Shown in pieces: positions 19,401 through 27,437 of a DNA stretch of 64,000 nucleotides. A model generated the notes under the pieces. It was given only the letters and a program-made list of their open reading frames with translations, searched no databases and had not been told where the DNA came from. The position numbers were made by a program, and so were the translations under genes. The first letter of the stretch is position 1, and each line of letters opens with the position of its first letter. This DNA is from Aggregatibacter kilianii (GTDB lineage Bacteria; Pseudomonadota; Gammaproteobacteria; Enterobacterales; Pasteurellaceae), in NCBI RefSeq assembly GCF_003130255.1, contig NZ_NRCN01000002.1, forward strand, positions 248,001 to 312,000, written 5' to 3'.

Positions 19401-19939
19401 GTGTTCAACCGTTCGGCGGACACGGATTATCCGGCACAGGGCCGAAAGCCGGCGGTGAGTTCTATCTGCAACGCTTAACCCGTACACCTCGCTATTACAG
19501 CCAATTTGGTGATGAAAATACGCTAGGCACAACCAAACCGATATTGGAAAGTATCACCGGTGAACATAACTCCTTAGCTTATCTGCCTTGTGAAGTGGCT
19601 ATTCTAAATGGTGACTTACCTGCGGCAGAAAGAGCCGCTGAGAAACTGCTTGCCAAAGGTTTTAGCATTTTGGTGGAACCAAAGCATCCATTAGCCGCCA
19701 AAGCGAAACCGGGCATTCGTGTTGATACGAAGTTAGGTCATTGCCAAAAAGGCATTTATTTGACTGCACTTGATAAAGCTAATCGTCAATGGTTGGCTGA
19801 AAACAGTAAAGCAATTTTCAAATGTTACGACTGGCAAAACACCCAAGACTTACTACCATTATATGATGAGTTTTCCCGCAGCTATAACACTACTGCAGCC
19901 GGTGGAAACACCTCATTAATGTCCTCTCAAGAAGAATAA
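16487..19939 (+). CDS. putA: Bifunctional proline dehydrogenase / glutamate semialdehyde dehydrogenase PutA
   Basis: 1150 aa. It oxidises proline to glutamate in two steps. Residues about 1-130 match the arm region that follows the DNA-binding domain in E. coli PutA (LQEFSLSSEEGVALMCLAEALLRIPDA). The proline dehydrogenase barrel follows (NIDAEEASRLE, QAYSKRC, RLVKGAYWDSEIK, FATHNVQT, VRRLLENGANSSF). The ALDH domain has PWNFPLAIFTGQ, FTGSTEVAK, ETGGQN and catalytic Cys in SAGQRCSALR. A C-terminal domain ends the protein. The N-terminal ribbon-helix-helix repressor of E. coli PutA (1320 aa) is absent. The ATG follows AAAAGGAGG. putP follows after 11 bp. Confidence 0.95.
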   Translation: MQFTLAKQYSTIRQAITANYRLDEKSAVDSLVKTLDFSPEQEQRITDNAIKLIKKLRQLKQKQYGADALMQEFSLSSEEGVALMCLAEALLRIPDAQTRDDLIYEKLQEGNWKSHIGNSNSFFINAASYGLLFGKKISESLDENSLSNALTRSFSRLSAPIMRMAIIKSMQILGKQFVTGVTMQEALQNIKPRYEKGFTFSFDMLGEAAMTEADAQRYFNDYLHAIEEVGKDAAGRTIYNGNSVSVKLSAIHPKYSRAKYDRTINELYPRLKELFLLAKKYNISINIDAEEASRLELSLDLVEKLLDEPELQGYKGIGFVVQAYSKRCPFVLDYLINLAREKQSYLMIRLVKGAYWDSEIKWAQADGLDDFPLYTRKNHTDISYIACAKKLFAAQDVIYPQFATHNVQTMCTIHELGQDKNFEFQCLHGMGETLYDNIVGKENLNRQVRVYAPVGTHATLLAYLVRRLLENGANSSFVHQLVDENIPVEQLVTPPWKLYAKSHGEPNKSVLKPLELFKNRKNSAGFDLNNELELTRLEQALNAATIENAVSLVAFENGENAPAHQITNPANLNETVAEVAFLTVNQAEKAFAAADNTQWKAKSAVEKANVLRNAADLYEEHFGLLMKLAVVEAGKTLPNAIAELREAVDFLRYYAVQLEQLATQNHLAESRGKVLCISPWNFPLAIFTGQIAASLAAGNAVIAKPAEQTSLIAYAAVKLLHQAGIPKETLQLVLGAGDLGAALVQQAFDGVVFTGSTEVAKLIEQRLALADNDPVLIAETGGQNVLVVDSSALPEQVVADVLSSAFDSAGQRCSALRILLLQEDVADHYYKMITEAIKELSLGDPRLLATDIGPVIDEEAKQNLENHKESMRKVARAYAEIDTPTQGHFVAPSVYLLDNLDQLQREVFGPILHIVRYKKDNLLNVLKAVNEKGYALTGGCHTRIRKQMDMVERHLNCGNFYINRNIVGAVVGVQPFGGHGLSGTGPKAGGEFYLQRLTRTPRYYSQFGDENTLGTTKPILESITGEHNSLAYLPCEVAILNGDLPAAERAAEKLLAKGFSILVEPKHPLAAKAKPGIRVDTKLGHCQKGIYLTALDKANRQWLAENSKAIFKCYDWQNTQDLLPLYDEFSRSYNTTAAGGNTSLMSSQEE

Positions 19940-19950
19940 AGGAGCGTTTT

Positions 19951-21441
19951 ATGCAAATTTACATCACCTTTGGCCTCTATTTAGCGATCATTTTAGGTAT
20001 TGGGTTATACGCCTATCGCTCCACTCAAAATTTTGATGATTACATTTTGGGTGGACGAAAAATGGGAAGTTTCGTGACTGCTATGTCTGCCGGCGCTTCT
20101 GATATGTCCGGCTGGTTATTAATGGGCTTACCCGGCGCGATTTTCTTATCCGGTCTTACCGAAGCATGGATTGCCGTCGGCTTAACCATCGGTGCCTATT
20201 TGAACTATCGTGTTGTGGCAGGACGTTTGCGAATTTTCACCGAGAAATATAGCAACGCATTAACCTTGCCGGAATTTTTTGCACAACGTTTTCCACGCCA
20301 GAAAAAAGCGTTAAAGATCATTTCTTCAGGCATTATTCTCTTCTTCTTTACCATTTACTGCGCCTCAGGCGTGGTTGCAGGGGCGAAGTTATTCCAAAGC
20401 TTCTTAGGGTTGGAATATTCCACCGCACTTTGGTTAGGGGCATTAGCGACCATTACCTATACCTTTATCGGTGGCTATTTGGCGGTTTCATGGAGCGATA
20501 CCATCCAAGCGTCATTAATGATTTTTGCTCTAATTTTTGCACCGATCATGGTGTTATTAAATATCAGCTGGGATGAAATTACGATGTCTTTGGAAGCCAA
20601 ATCAGCAGCCACCGGCATCCCTTACAGCAACTGGTTACACAATGTTTCCGGCATTGGTGTTATTTCTGCGTTGGCTTGGGGCTTGGGCTATTTCGGACAA
20701 CCACACATTCTTGCCCGTTTCATGGCGGCGGATTCCGTAGCATCTCTAGACAAAGCCCGTCGAATCGGGATCTCGTGGATGTTCCTCTGCCTTGGCGGTG
20801 CTGTTGCCGTAGGGTATTTCGGATTAGCTTATTTCACCACCAAAAATCTTGAATTAAGCAATGCAGAAGCAGTTTTCATCGAATTAAGCAAAGCGATGTT
20901 TAATCCTTGGATTGTCGGCATAGTCTTATCCGCTATCTTAGCGGCGGTGATGAGTACCTTATCCGCCCAATTATTAATGTGTTCCGCGGCAATTACGGAA
21001 GATTTCTATAAAGGCTTCTTCCGTAAAGAGGCCTCAAGTCTTGAATTGGTCTGGGTCGGTCGCCTAATGGTATTGTTAATCTCAGTGGTTGCCATCGCTA
21101 TCGCACAAGATCCGAATTCCAAAGTGATGGGCTTGGTTTCTTATGCGTGGGCAGGTTTTGGTGCTGCATTCGGTCCGGTGGTGATTCTTTCTTTGTTCAA
21201 CCGCAATATCAGTTCTAAAGCTGCGCTATGGGGAATGTTATCGGGTGCCATCACGGTGGTTGCTTGGAGTCCATTAATGAAATATTTAGGTTGGGAAGAT
21301 TTATCTCACCTCTATGAAATCATTCCGGGCTTCTTGGTATGTTCTTTCATCACGATTACGTCCTCCGTGTTCGCACCGGTTCACCCTAAAGTGATGGAAC
21401 AATTCGATGAAGCTTTAGTTGAATTTGAAGCAAGACGCTAA
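19951..21441 (+). CDS. putP: Sodium/proline symporter
   Basis: 496 aa, about 13 transmembrane helices, SSS family. Characteristic segments: YILGGRKMGSFVTAMSAGASDMSGWLLMGLPGAIFLSGL, the sodium-site region of helix 2, and GGYLAVSWSDTIQASLM. It supplies proline to PutA. It follows putA by 11 bp with GGAG before the ATG, so the two form an operon. An uptake signal immediately follows the stop (21442). Confidence 0.95.
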   Translation: MQIYITFGLYLAIILGIGLYAYRSTQNFDDYILGGRKMGSFVTAMSAGASDMSGWLLMGLPGAIFLSGLTEAWIAVGLTIGAYLNYRVVAGRLRIFTEKYSNALTLPEFFAQRFPRQKKALKIISSGIILFFFTIYCASGVVAGAKLFQSFLGLEYSTALWLGALATITYTFIGGYLAVSWSDTIQASLMIFALIFAPIMVLLNISWDEITMSLEAKSAATGIPYSNWLHNVSGIGVISALAWGLGYFGQPHILARFMAADSVASLDKARRIGISWMFLCLGGAVAVGYFGLAYFTTKNLELSNAEAVFIELSKAMFNPWIVGIVLSAILAAVMSTLSAQLLMCSAAITEDFYKGFFRKEASSLELVWVGRLMVLLISVVAIAIAQDPNSKVMGLVSYAWAGFGAAFGPVVILSLFNRNISSKAALWGMLSGAITVVAWSPLMKYLGWEDLSHLYEIIPGFLVCSFITITSSVFAPVHPKVMEQFDEALVEFEARR

Positions 21442-21521
21442 AAGTGCGGTCGTTTTCTCTTGAGATTCGCCTCGATTCGCACTAGACTACGACCCTATTT
21501 TTCAAACCTATTTTTTCAATT

Positions 21522-22613
21522 ATGCGTGTTGCCGATTTTAATTTTGATTTACCTGATGAGCTGATTGCCCGTTATCCGAAACCGGAGCGGACAGCCAGCC
21601 GTTTATTACAACTAAATGGTGAAAACGGGGAAATTTTTCACCGCACTTTTGCCGATGTGTTAGATTTAATTCAGCCTGGCGATTTGGTGGTGTTTAATAA
21701 TACCCGAGTAATTCCTGCTCGGATGTTCGGGCGAAAAACTAGCGGCGGAAAGCTTGAAGTGTTAGTTGAGCGTGTACTGAGTGAATCGCGTTTTTTAGCC
21801 CACGTACGTTCATCCAAAGCACCGAAAGCGGGGGCTGAATTGATTTTAGGTGAAGACAAACTGGGCGAAGGCAATGGTGTGAAAGCAATAATGCTTGGTC
21901 GCCAAGATAGCTTGTTTGAGATCGAAATAGCCGAAAAACAGACCGCACTTTTTGATGTGTTGCAGCAAATTGGGCATATGCCGTTGCCACCGTATATTGA
22001 TCGACCTGATGAGGAAGCAGATCAGGAACGTTACCAAACCGTCTATAACAAAGTGCCGGGGGCAGTGGCGGCACCGACGGCGGGCTTGCATTTTGATGAT
22101 GAACTCTTGGAGAAATTAAAAGAGAAAGGTGTAAATTTTGCTTTCGTTACCTTGCACGTGGGCGCGGGAACATTCCAACCGGTTCGAGTGGAAAACATTG
22201 AAGATCACGTTATGCACGCAGAATATGTGGAAGTGCCACAGTCGGTTTGTGATGCTATTCTCGCCACCAAACAAGCCGGCAAACGGGTCATTGCGGTCGG
22301 CACGACATCAGTTCGCTCGATTGAAAGCGCAGCATTAGCCGCAGAAGAAAAACAAAGTGCGGTGTTAATTGAACCTTATTTTTCCGACACATCCATTTTT
22401 ATTTATCCGGGCAAAACATTCCGATTGGTGGATTGTTTAATCACCAACTTCCATTTGCCGGAAAGTACATTGATTATGTTGGTTTCTGCTTTCGCAGGCT
22501 TTAGCCACACCATGAATGCTTATAAAAGTGCGGTAGAAAATCGCTATCGTTTTTTCAGTTATGGTGATGCGATGTTTATTAACAAGAATCCGAATGTGAA
22601 GGGATTAGAATAA
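21522..22613 (+). CDS. queA: S-adenosylmethionine:tRNA ribosyltransferase-isomerase
   Basis: 363 aa. It performs the penultimate step of queuosine synthesis, converting preQ1 on tRNA to epoxyqueuosine. Signatures: [19 protein letters not shown] at the N-terminus, [37 protein letters not shown] and [21 protein letters not shown]. The enzyme acts after Tgt; here the two genes are separated by a divergent-strand aminotransferase gene. Four uptake signals fall inside the gene. Confidence 0.97.
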   Translation: MRVADFNFDLPDELIARYPKPERTASRLLQLNGENGEIFHRTFADVLDLIQPGDLVVFNNTRVIPARMFGRKTSGGKLEVLVERVLSESRFLAHVRSSKAPKAGAELILGEDKLGEGNGVKAIMLGRQDSLFEIEIAEKQTALFDVLQQIGHMPLPPYIDRPDEEADQERYQTVYNKVPGAVAAPTAGLHFDDELLEKLKEKGVNFAFVTLHVGAGTFQPVRVENIEDHVMHAEYVEVPQSVCDAILATKQAGKRVIAVGTTSVRSIESAALAAEEKQSAVLIEPYFSDTSIFIYPGKTFRLVDCLITNFHLPESTLIMLVSAFAGFSHTMNAYKSAVENRYRFFSYGDAMFINKNPNVKGLE

Positions 22614-22616
22614 AAA

Positions 22617-22650
22617 AATAAGGTGGGTTAAATGCCCACCTTATTTTTTA
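22617..22650. terminator. Bidirectional terminator between queA and the aminotransferase gene
   Basis: AATAAGGTGGG (22617-22627) pairs perfectly with CCCACCTTATT (22635-22645), with T-rich flanks on both strands. It serves two convergent genes. Confidence 0.9.
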
Positions 22651-22659
22651 CTGTTAGGA

Positions 22660-23796
22660 CTAAACCCAACCTTTCTTTCTGAACTCTTTTAATACGTTTA
22701 CAAAATATTGCATTTCTTCCGGCGTACCCAAAGTCAAACGACTCCAGCTTTGAATTGGTAAAAATTCACGCCCTACAAGAATACCATTTGCTTTCATACG
22801 TTCTTGATAAGTTTTTATATCACCTTTAATTTCATGAAAAACAAAGTTGCCATTAGAGGGCACAAATTTTAATCCTAACTCATTCAACGCATTTTGCACA
22901 ATTTGGCGGGATGCGGCATTACTTTGTAAGCTTAACTGTGCAAAGGTTTGATCTTGCAAGGAAGCAGTAGCAGCAACGGCACCGGCAACATTGGTATTGT
23001 CTATGGACATAAATTTCTCCACATCCAACACCACGTCAGGATCTGCCAACATATAACCGACGCGATAACCGGCTAGCGCATAAAATTTGGAAAACGTACG
23101 GGTTACCGCAACATTTTTAAATCCTTGCTTTACTAAACTAATACCACTTTCAAAGGCCGGATTTTGCACAAATTCAGCGTAAGCCTCATCCAATAAAAAG
23201 AAATAATTTTCCGCTGATTTTTTAATCCATGGGAATAACGCTTTTGCCGACGTAATGGCTGAAGTCGGATTATTGGGATTACATAAATAAAAAATGTTAA
23301 GGCCGCTAAATTGCTCGGCGGTTTCCTGCAACTTGGCCAAATCAAATGAAAAGTCAGCGGTTAATGGCACTTTGGCTACCGGGACATTGAGAAATCTAGC
23401 ATACAATTCGGTATAGTCGAAGGTCGGTTCCGGTACGATTAACTGTACTGCTTGCTTCGCCTGTCTGGCTTTATGAACCAACCATTGCACTATGGCTTGA
23501 ATATTTTCCGAAGATCCATTCCCCAAAGAGATAAAATGATCTTGCACATCATACTTTTTGGCCAGTTGAGTAATTAATTCGGCACGTTGGTCATCGGGAT
23601 AGCGAGAACCGACAGCTAAACTATTAATAATAGCTTGTTTGGCTTTCTCTGCCATACCTAAAGAATTTTCGTTAAAATTCAAATATAAGGTTTCATCGGT
23701 CTTGTTTTTACGCTTCTTTTCTGCCATTAATGATGGCGTAACCGACATCCCTACCAATGCCAAACTGCTTAACTTCAGTAGATCTCTACGTTGCAT
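22660..23796 (-). CDS. HisC-like PLP aminotransferase with twin-arginine leader
   Basis: 378 aa, fold type I aminotransferase related to histidinol-phosphate aminotransferase. Visible motifs: LNFNENSLG (substrate loop), YLCNPNNPT, LLDEAYAEF and the PLP lysine in TRTFSKFYALAGYRVGY. The N-terminus MQRRDLLKLSSLALVGMSVTPSLMAEKK has the twin-arginine pattern (RRDLLKL plus a hydrophobic stretch), so the folded enzyme is predicted to be exported or membrane-anchored in the periplasm. No histidine genes are nearby. The reaction is unknown; a periplasmic PLP enzyme is unusual. A cytoplasmic HisC with an accidental leader is less likely because the leader is complete. Confidence 0.8.
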   Translation of the reverse strand: MQRRDLLKLSSLALVGMSVTPSLMAEKKRKNKTDETLYLNFNENSLGMAEKAKQAIINSLAVGSRYPDDQRAELITQLAKKYDVQDHFISLGNGSSENIQAIVQWLVHKARQAKQAVQLIVPEPTFDYTELYARFLNVPVAKVPLTADFSFDLAKLQETAEQFSGLNIFYLCNPNNPTSAITSAKALFPWIKKSAENYFFLLDEAYAEFVQNPAFESGISLVKQGFKNVAVTRTFSKFYALAGYRVGYMLADPDVVLDVEKFMSIDNTNVAGAVAATASLQDQTFAQLSLQSNAASRQIVQNALNELGLKFVPSNGNFVFHEIKGDIKTYQERMKANGILVGREFLPIQSWSRLTLGTPEEMQYFVNVLKEFRKKGWV

Positions 23797-23967
23797 ACAC
23801 TTCCTTTAAATAACATTTGCTTTCAAATACATAATCAAATCTTCGACACAATAAAAGAAAAAAAATTGCAACAAATTTCAGAAAGAATAAAAAAGTGGGA
23901 AATTTGACTTATTTTAGAGCAAGTCATAAAATAAAAAGACAAGGATTTACTGATCTAAATTAACAAA

Positions 23968-24067
23968 AATAATGGGGGGACCATTATTAATATAATCCCT
24001 CTCTGCTCAAAGAGCAGAGCAAAAAACCATAGCATGAAGCCTGTGTATTTAAACAGGCTTTTTTATT
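23968..24067 (+). ncRNA. Candidate small RNA or leader upstream of tgt
   Basis: A perfect inverted repeat AATAATGG/CCATTATT (23968-23975, 23981-23988) is followed by TATAAT (23991-23996). Directly after it comes a perfect 8-bp hairpin CTCTGCTC-AAA-GAGCAGAG (24001-24019), an A-rich linker, and a terminator-like hairpin AAGCCTGT/ACAGGCTT with a T-run ending near 24066. The predicted transcript is about 65 nt, either a small RNA or an attenuating leader of tgt. A micro-ORF (24034-24069, 11 codons, MKPVYLNRLFY) overlaps the second hairpin but has no clear ribosome-binding site. I could not match it to a known RNA family. Confidence 0.45.
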
Positions 24068-24099
24068 GAACAAAAATCTTCGAACTGTTTATTCGTTGA

Positions 24100-25260
<1,161 letters not shown>

Positions 25261-25268
25261 TCGGTTAA

Positions 25269-25313
25269 AAGTGCGGTGGAAAATTTAACTGTTTTTTCAA
25301 CCGCACTTTTTGT
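25269..25313. terminator. Inverted uptake-signal pair after tgt
   Basis: AAGTGCGGT (25269-25277) and ACCGCACTT (25300-25308) are an inverted pair followed by TTTTG. It lies just after the tgt stop and probably ends tgt transcription. Confidence 0.7.
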
Positions 25314-25345
25314 TTAAGATTAATTTTCTAACTAGGAACCTCAAA

Positions 25346-25768
25346 GTGCTAAATTCTAAAATAACAAAATTTATAGTCGCTACACTCCTGTTTTCTAGTG
25401 TTGGATTTATAATATGGCAATGTTCAATACTTCGCTCCCCTGTCAGAGAGACCGTTGAGGAATTCATTTGGAAAAGTAAATACTGGATAGGCAAGGCACA
25501 AATGTACTTCAAAAATACCAAAAAACAAGAGGAGTATACTGGACCTTCTGAAATAAGTTTTAAAGACCATACAAATAAAACTGTATTTATCCAAAAAAAT
25601 AACCTTTCGTATTCAAAACCAAATCAAAGATTCTCGTGTGATGGTCGTCAATACTGCTCCGAAATGAACTCTTGTGCAGAAGCCCGCTATTTTCTTCGCA
25701 ATTGTCCGAATACAAAAATGGATGGAGATAACGACGGCAAACCTTGTGAAGATAGATGCGGACACTAA
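25346..25768 (+). CDS. Exported Excalibur-like calcium-binding domain protein
   Basis: 140 aa from the GTG at 25346, which has AGGAA 7 nt upstream; an in-frame TTG at 25310 is less likely because it overlaps the terminator. One hydrophobic helix (FIVATLLFSSVGFIIWQCSIL) near the N-terminus anchors or exports the protein. The C-terminal 45 residues form an Excalibur-type domain: CDGRQYC, CAEARYFLRNCP, then the calcium-loop motif MDGDNDGKPCEDRC. The domain name is known from extracellular proteins of many bacteria; the function of this one is not known. Codon use is more AT-rich than its neighbours. Confidence 0.7.
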   Translation: MLNSKITKFIVATLLFSSVGFIIWQCSILRSPVRETVEEFIWKSKYWIGKAQMYFKNTKKQEEYTGPSEISFKDHTNKTVFIQKNNLSYSKPNQRFSCDGRQYCSEMNSCAEARYFLRNCPNTKMDGDNDGKPCEDRCGH

Positions 25769-25795
25769 TAACTATTTAATTATTGGAGAAAATAT

Positions 25796-26314
25796 ATGAT
25801 TGAGTTATCCCCTCAACAATTTGCCACATGGAATGAACCCATTGAAATGCTGTATGCCTGCCATAGCAAAGTGAAACGTTTTTGTCGGCAACTGACTATT
25901 TTGCCCGATTATTTGGCAAAACACGGTTGTAATCAGGCAGTGAAAAATGACGTTCAACAAATTCTGAATTACTTCAATCAGTCTGCCCCATTGCACCATG
26001 ATGACGAGGAAAAAGATTTTTTCCCGCTCTTGGTGAAACATGTGCCGGAAGCGCAAAAAGACATTGATGAGTTGGAAAGACAGCACGTGTCCTTGCATGA
26101 TAACTGGGCGAAACTCTCCGAACAGTTAACAGACTTGCTAAAAGGCGAACGGGATAATGTCGATATTGCATTAATCAATAATGTGGTATCGGGCTACGAT
26201 AAACATATTGCCTTGGAAGAACCGTTGTTTGAGCTTGGTAAAAAACACTTATCCGAGCAGGAACTGAACTCAATCGGAAAAATTATGTCGAATCGTCGTC
26301 ATGTGCAACGATAG
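25796..26314 (+). CDS. Hemerythrin HHE-domain protein
   Basis: 172 aa, an all-helical HHE cation-binding domain. Likely iron ligands: His in YACHSKVKRFC, HHDDEEKDFFP, His in ERQHVSLHDNW, and YDKHIALEEPLF. Such non-haem di-iron proteins bind oxygen or nitric oxide or protect iron-sulfur clusters. A TusA-like gene follows after 17 bp on the same strand, so they are probably co-transcribed. The ATG at 25796 is preceded by TTGGAGAAAA. Confidence 0.85.
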   Translation: MIELSPQQFATWNEPIEMLYACHSKVKRFCRQLTILPDYLAKHGCNQAVKNDVQQILNYFNQSAPLHHDDEEKDFFPLLVKHVPEAQKDIDELERQHVSLHDNWAKLSEQLTDLLKGERDNVDIALINNVVSGYDKHIALEEPLFELGKKHLSEQELNSIGKIMSNRRHVQR

Positions 26315-26331
26315 ATGTTATTGAGAAAATC

Positions 26332-26550
26332 ATGGAATATCAACTTGATACCCGTCATTATCGTTGCCCGTTACCTTTGCTGATGACGAAAAAAGCGTTA
26401 GTAAATTTAACGGCAAATGACGAGTTGACCGTGTTACTCTCAACAGAAAGTACCATTGAGGAATTTCGCTTATTATGTGAAAAATCGCATTGTACTTTTG
26501 AAGCGGATGAGCAAAATCGCCAACTCAAAATACGTAAGATCTGCAAATAG
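26332..26550 (+). CDS. TusA-family sulfur-carrier protein
   Basis: 72 aa. The family motif Cys-Pro-x-Pro is present in HYRCPLPLLMTKKAL near residue 12, and the remainder fits the beta-alpha-beta fold (ELTVLLSTESTIEEFRLLCEKSHCTF). TusA proteins pass persulfide sulfur to tRNA thiolation, molybdenum cofactor or other acceptors. Pairing with a hemerythrin gene suggests a role under oxidative or nitrosative stress, but that is inference. It may be a paralogue rather than TusA proper, so no symbol is given. Confidence 0.82.
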   Translation: MEYQLDTRHYRCPLPLLMTKKALVNLTANDELTVLLSTESTIEEFRLLCEKSHCTFEADEQNRQLKIRKICK

Positions 26551-26592
26551 TCGCTGATGTTACATAATATTTTGTTATCCATAAGGATTTCT

Positions 26593-26964
26593 ATGAAACA
26601 TACTCTAAAAGCCACGTTATTGGCGGCCATTCTTGGTTTAACTTCAACTACCGTATTTGCACAAAGATCCCTTCCTGCGGATATTTACAAACCAAACAAT
26701 GCTAAATTGGTAAAAGCGGAGTATCAAGGACGCGGTGAATATGAAGTGAAATATTACTTGCAAGGCGATGATGTACGTCCGCTTGCCAAGCGTGTCATCG
26801 AACATGCCCAAAGCCGTGGATTCCGTATAGTAGAGTCTGAAATTAGACGCGATGATACGGATTTAAAATTTAGACGGGGAAACCGAGAATTAGATGTTTC
26901 TATCGAACTGAAAAGCAGAGGCCGAATTGAGTATAAAGCCGACTTAGATTTCGATAGAGACTAG
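26593..26964 (+). CDS. Exported protein of unknown function
   Basis: 123 aa from the ATG at 26593, which has AAGGA 6 nt upstream; the open frame extends to 26557. A clear Sec signal peptide (MKHTLKATLLAAILGLTSTTVFAQ) precedes about 100 charged residues (YKPNNAKLVKAEYQGRGEYEVKYYLQG; RGNRELDVSIELKSRGRIEYKADLDFDRD). The periplasmic part looks like a small alpha-beta domain. I do not recognise a family. It ends with a terminator that contains an uptake signal. Confidence 0.7.
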   Translation: MKHTLKATLLAAILGLTSTTVFAQRSLPADIYKPNNAKLVKAEYQGRGEYEVKYYLQGDDVRPLAKRVIEHAQSRGFRIVESEIRRDDTDLKFRRGNRELDVSIELKSRGRIEYKADLDFDRD

Positions 26965-26968
26965 TGAG

Positions 26969-26995
26969 AAGACCGCCAAAGTGCGGTCTTTTTTC
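26969..26995 (+). terminator. Terminator containing one uptake signal
   Basis: AAGACCGC (26969-26976) pairs with GCGGTCTT (26983-26990), followed by a T-run. The right arm overlaps AAGTGCGGT (26979-26987), so a single uptake signal forms part of the hairpin. Confidence 0.8.
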
Positions 26996-27110
26996 GTTTT
27001 ATTTTTTCACATTTAGGCGGATTTATGGTATTTTACTCGGCGATTTTTATCAGGTTATGGACGCCATATGTGCGTCTTTATATTTTGTCATTAACTAAAA
27101 GGAAATTTGA

Positions 27111-27410
27111 ATGGAAGCGCAACAAGGCAGCCCAATGTCAATGTTATTTATTTTCATCATCTTCGGATTGATTTTCTATTTCATGATTTATCGTCCGCAA
27201 GCAAAAAGAAATAAAGAACATAAAAAATTGATGTCCGAATTAACCAAAGGCACCGAAGTACTCACTGCCGGCGGTATCATCGGTAAAATCACCAAAGTGC
27301 CGGAAAAAGGCGATGTTATCGTTATCGCATTAAACGATAAAACCGAAATTACCATTAACCGTAATTACATTGCAGCCGTATTACCAAAAGGCACAATCGA
27401 AACTCTTTAA
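27111..27410 (+). CDS. yajC: Sec translocon accessory subunit YajC
   Basis: 99 aa with one N-terminal transmembrane helix (MLFIFIIFGLIFYFMIYRPQAKR) followed by the conserved cytoplasmic segment LTKGTEVLTAGGIIGKI. It partners SecDF. It is first in the yajC-secD-secF operon, after a 146-bp gap that should hold the promoter. AAAGGAAA precedes the ATG. Confidence 0.96.
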   Translation: MEAQQGSPMSMLFIFIIFGLIFYFMIYRPQAKRNKEHKKLMSELTKGTEVLTAGGIIGKITKVPEKGDVIVIALNDKTEITINRNYIAAVLPKGTIETL

Positions 27411-27437
27411 TCTATTCCTCAAGGGAACAGGAAATCT

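Noticed and set aside
24001-24034. preQ1-I riboswitch upstream of tgt
   Set aside because: The A-rich linker after the first hairpin recalls preQ1-I, but the hairpin has an 8-bp stem and a 3-nt loop, while preQ1-I needs a short stem and a long loop that pairs with the tail.
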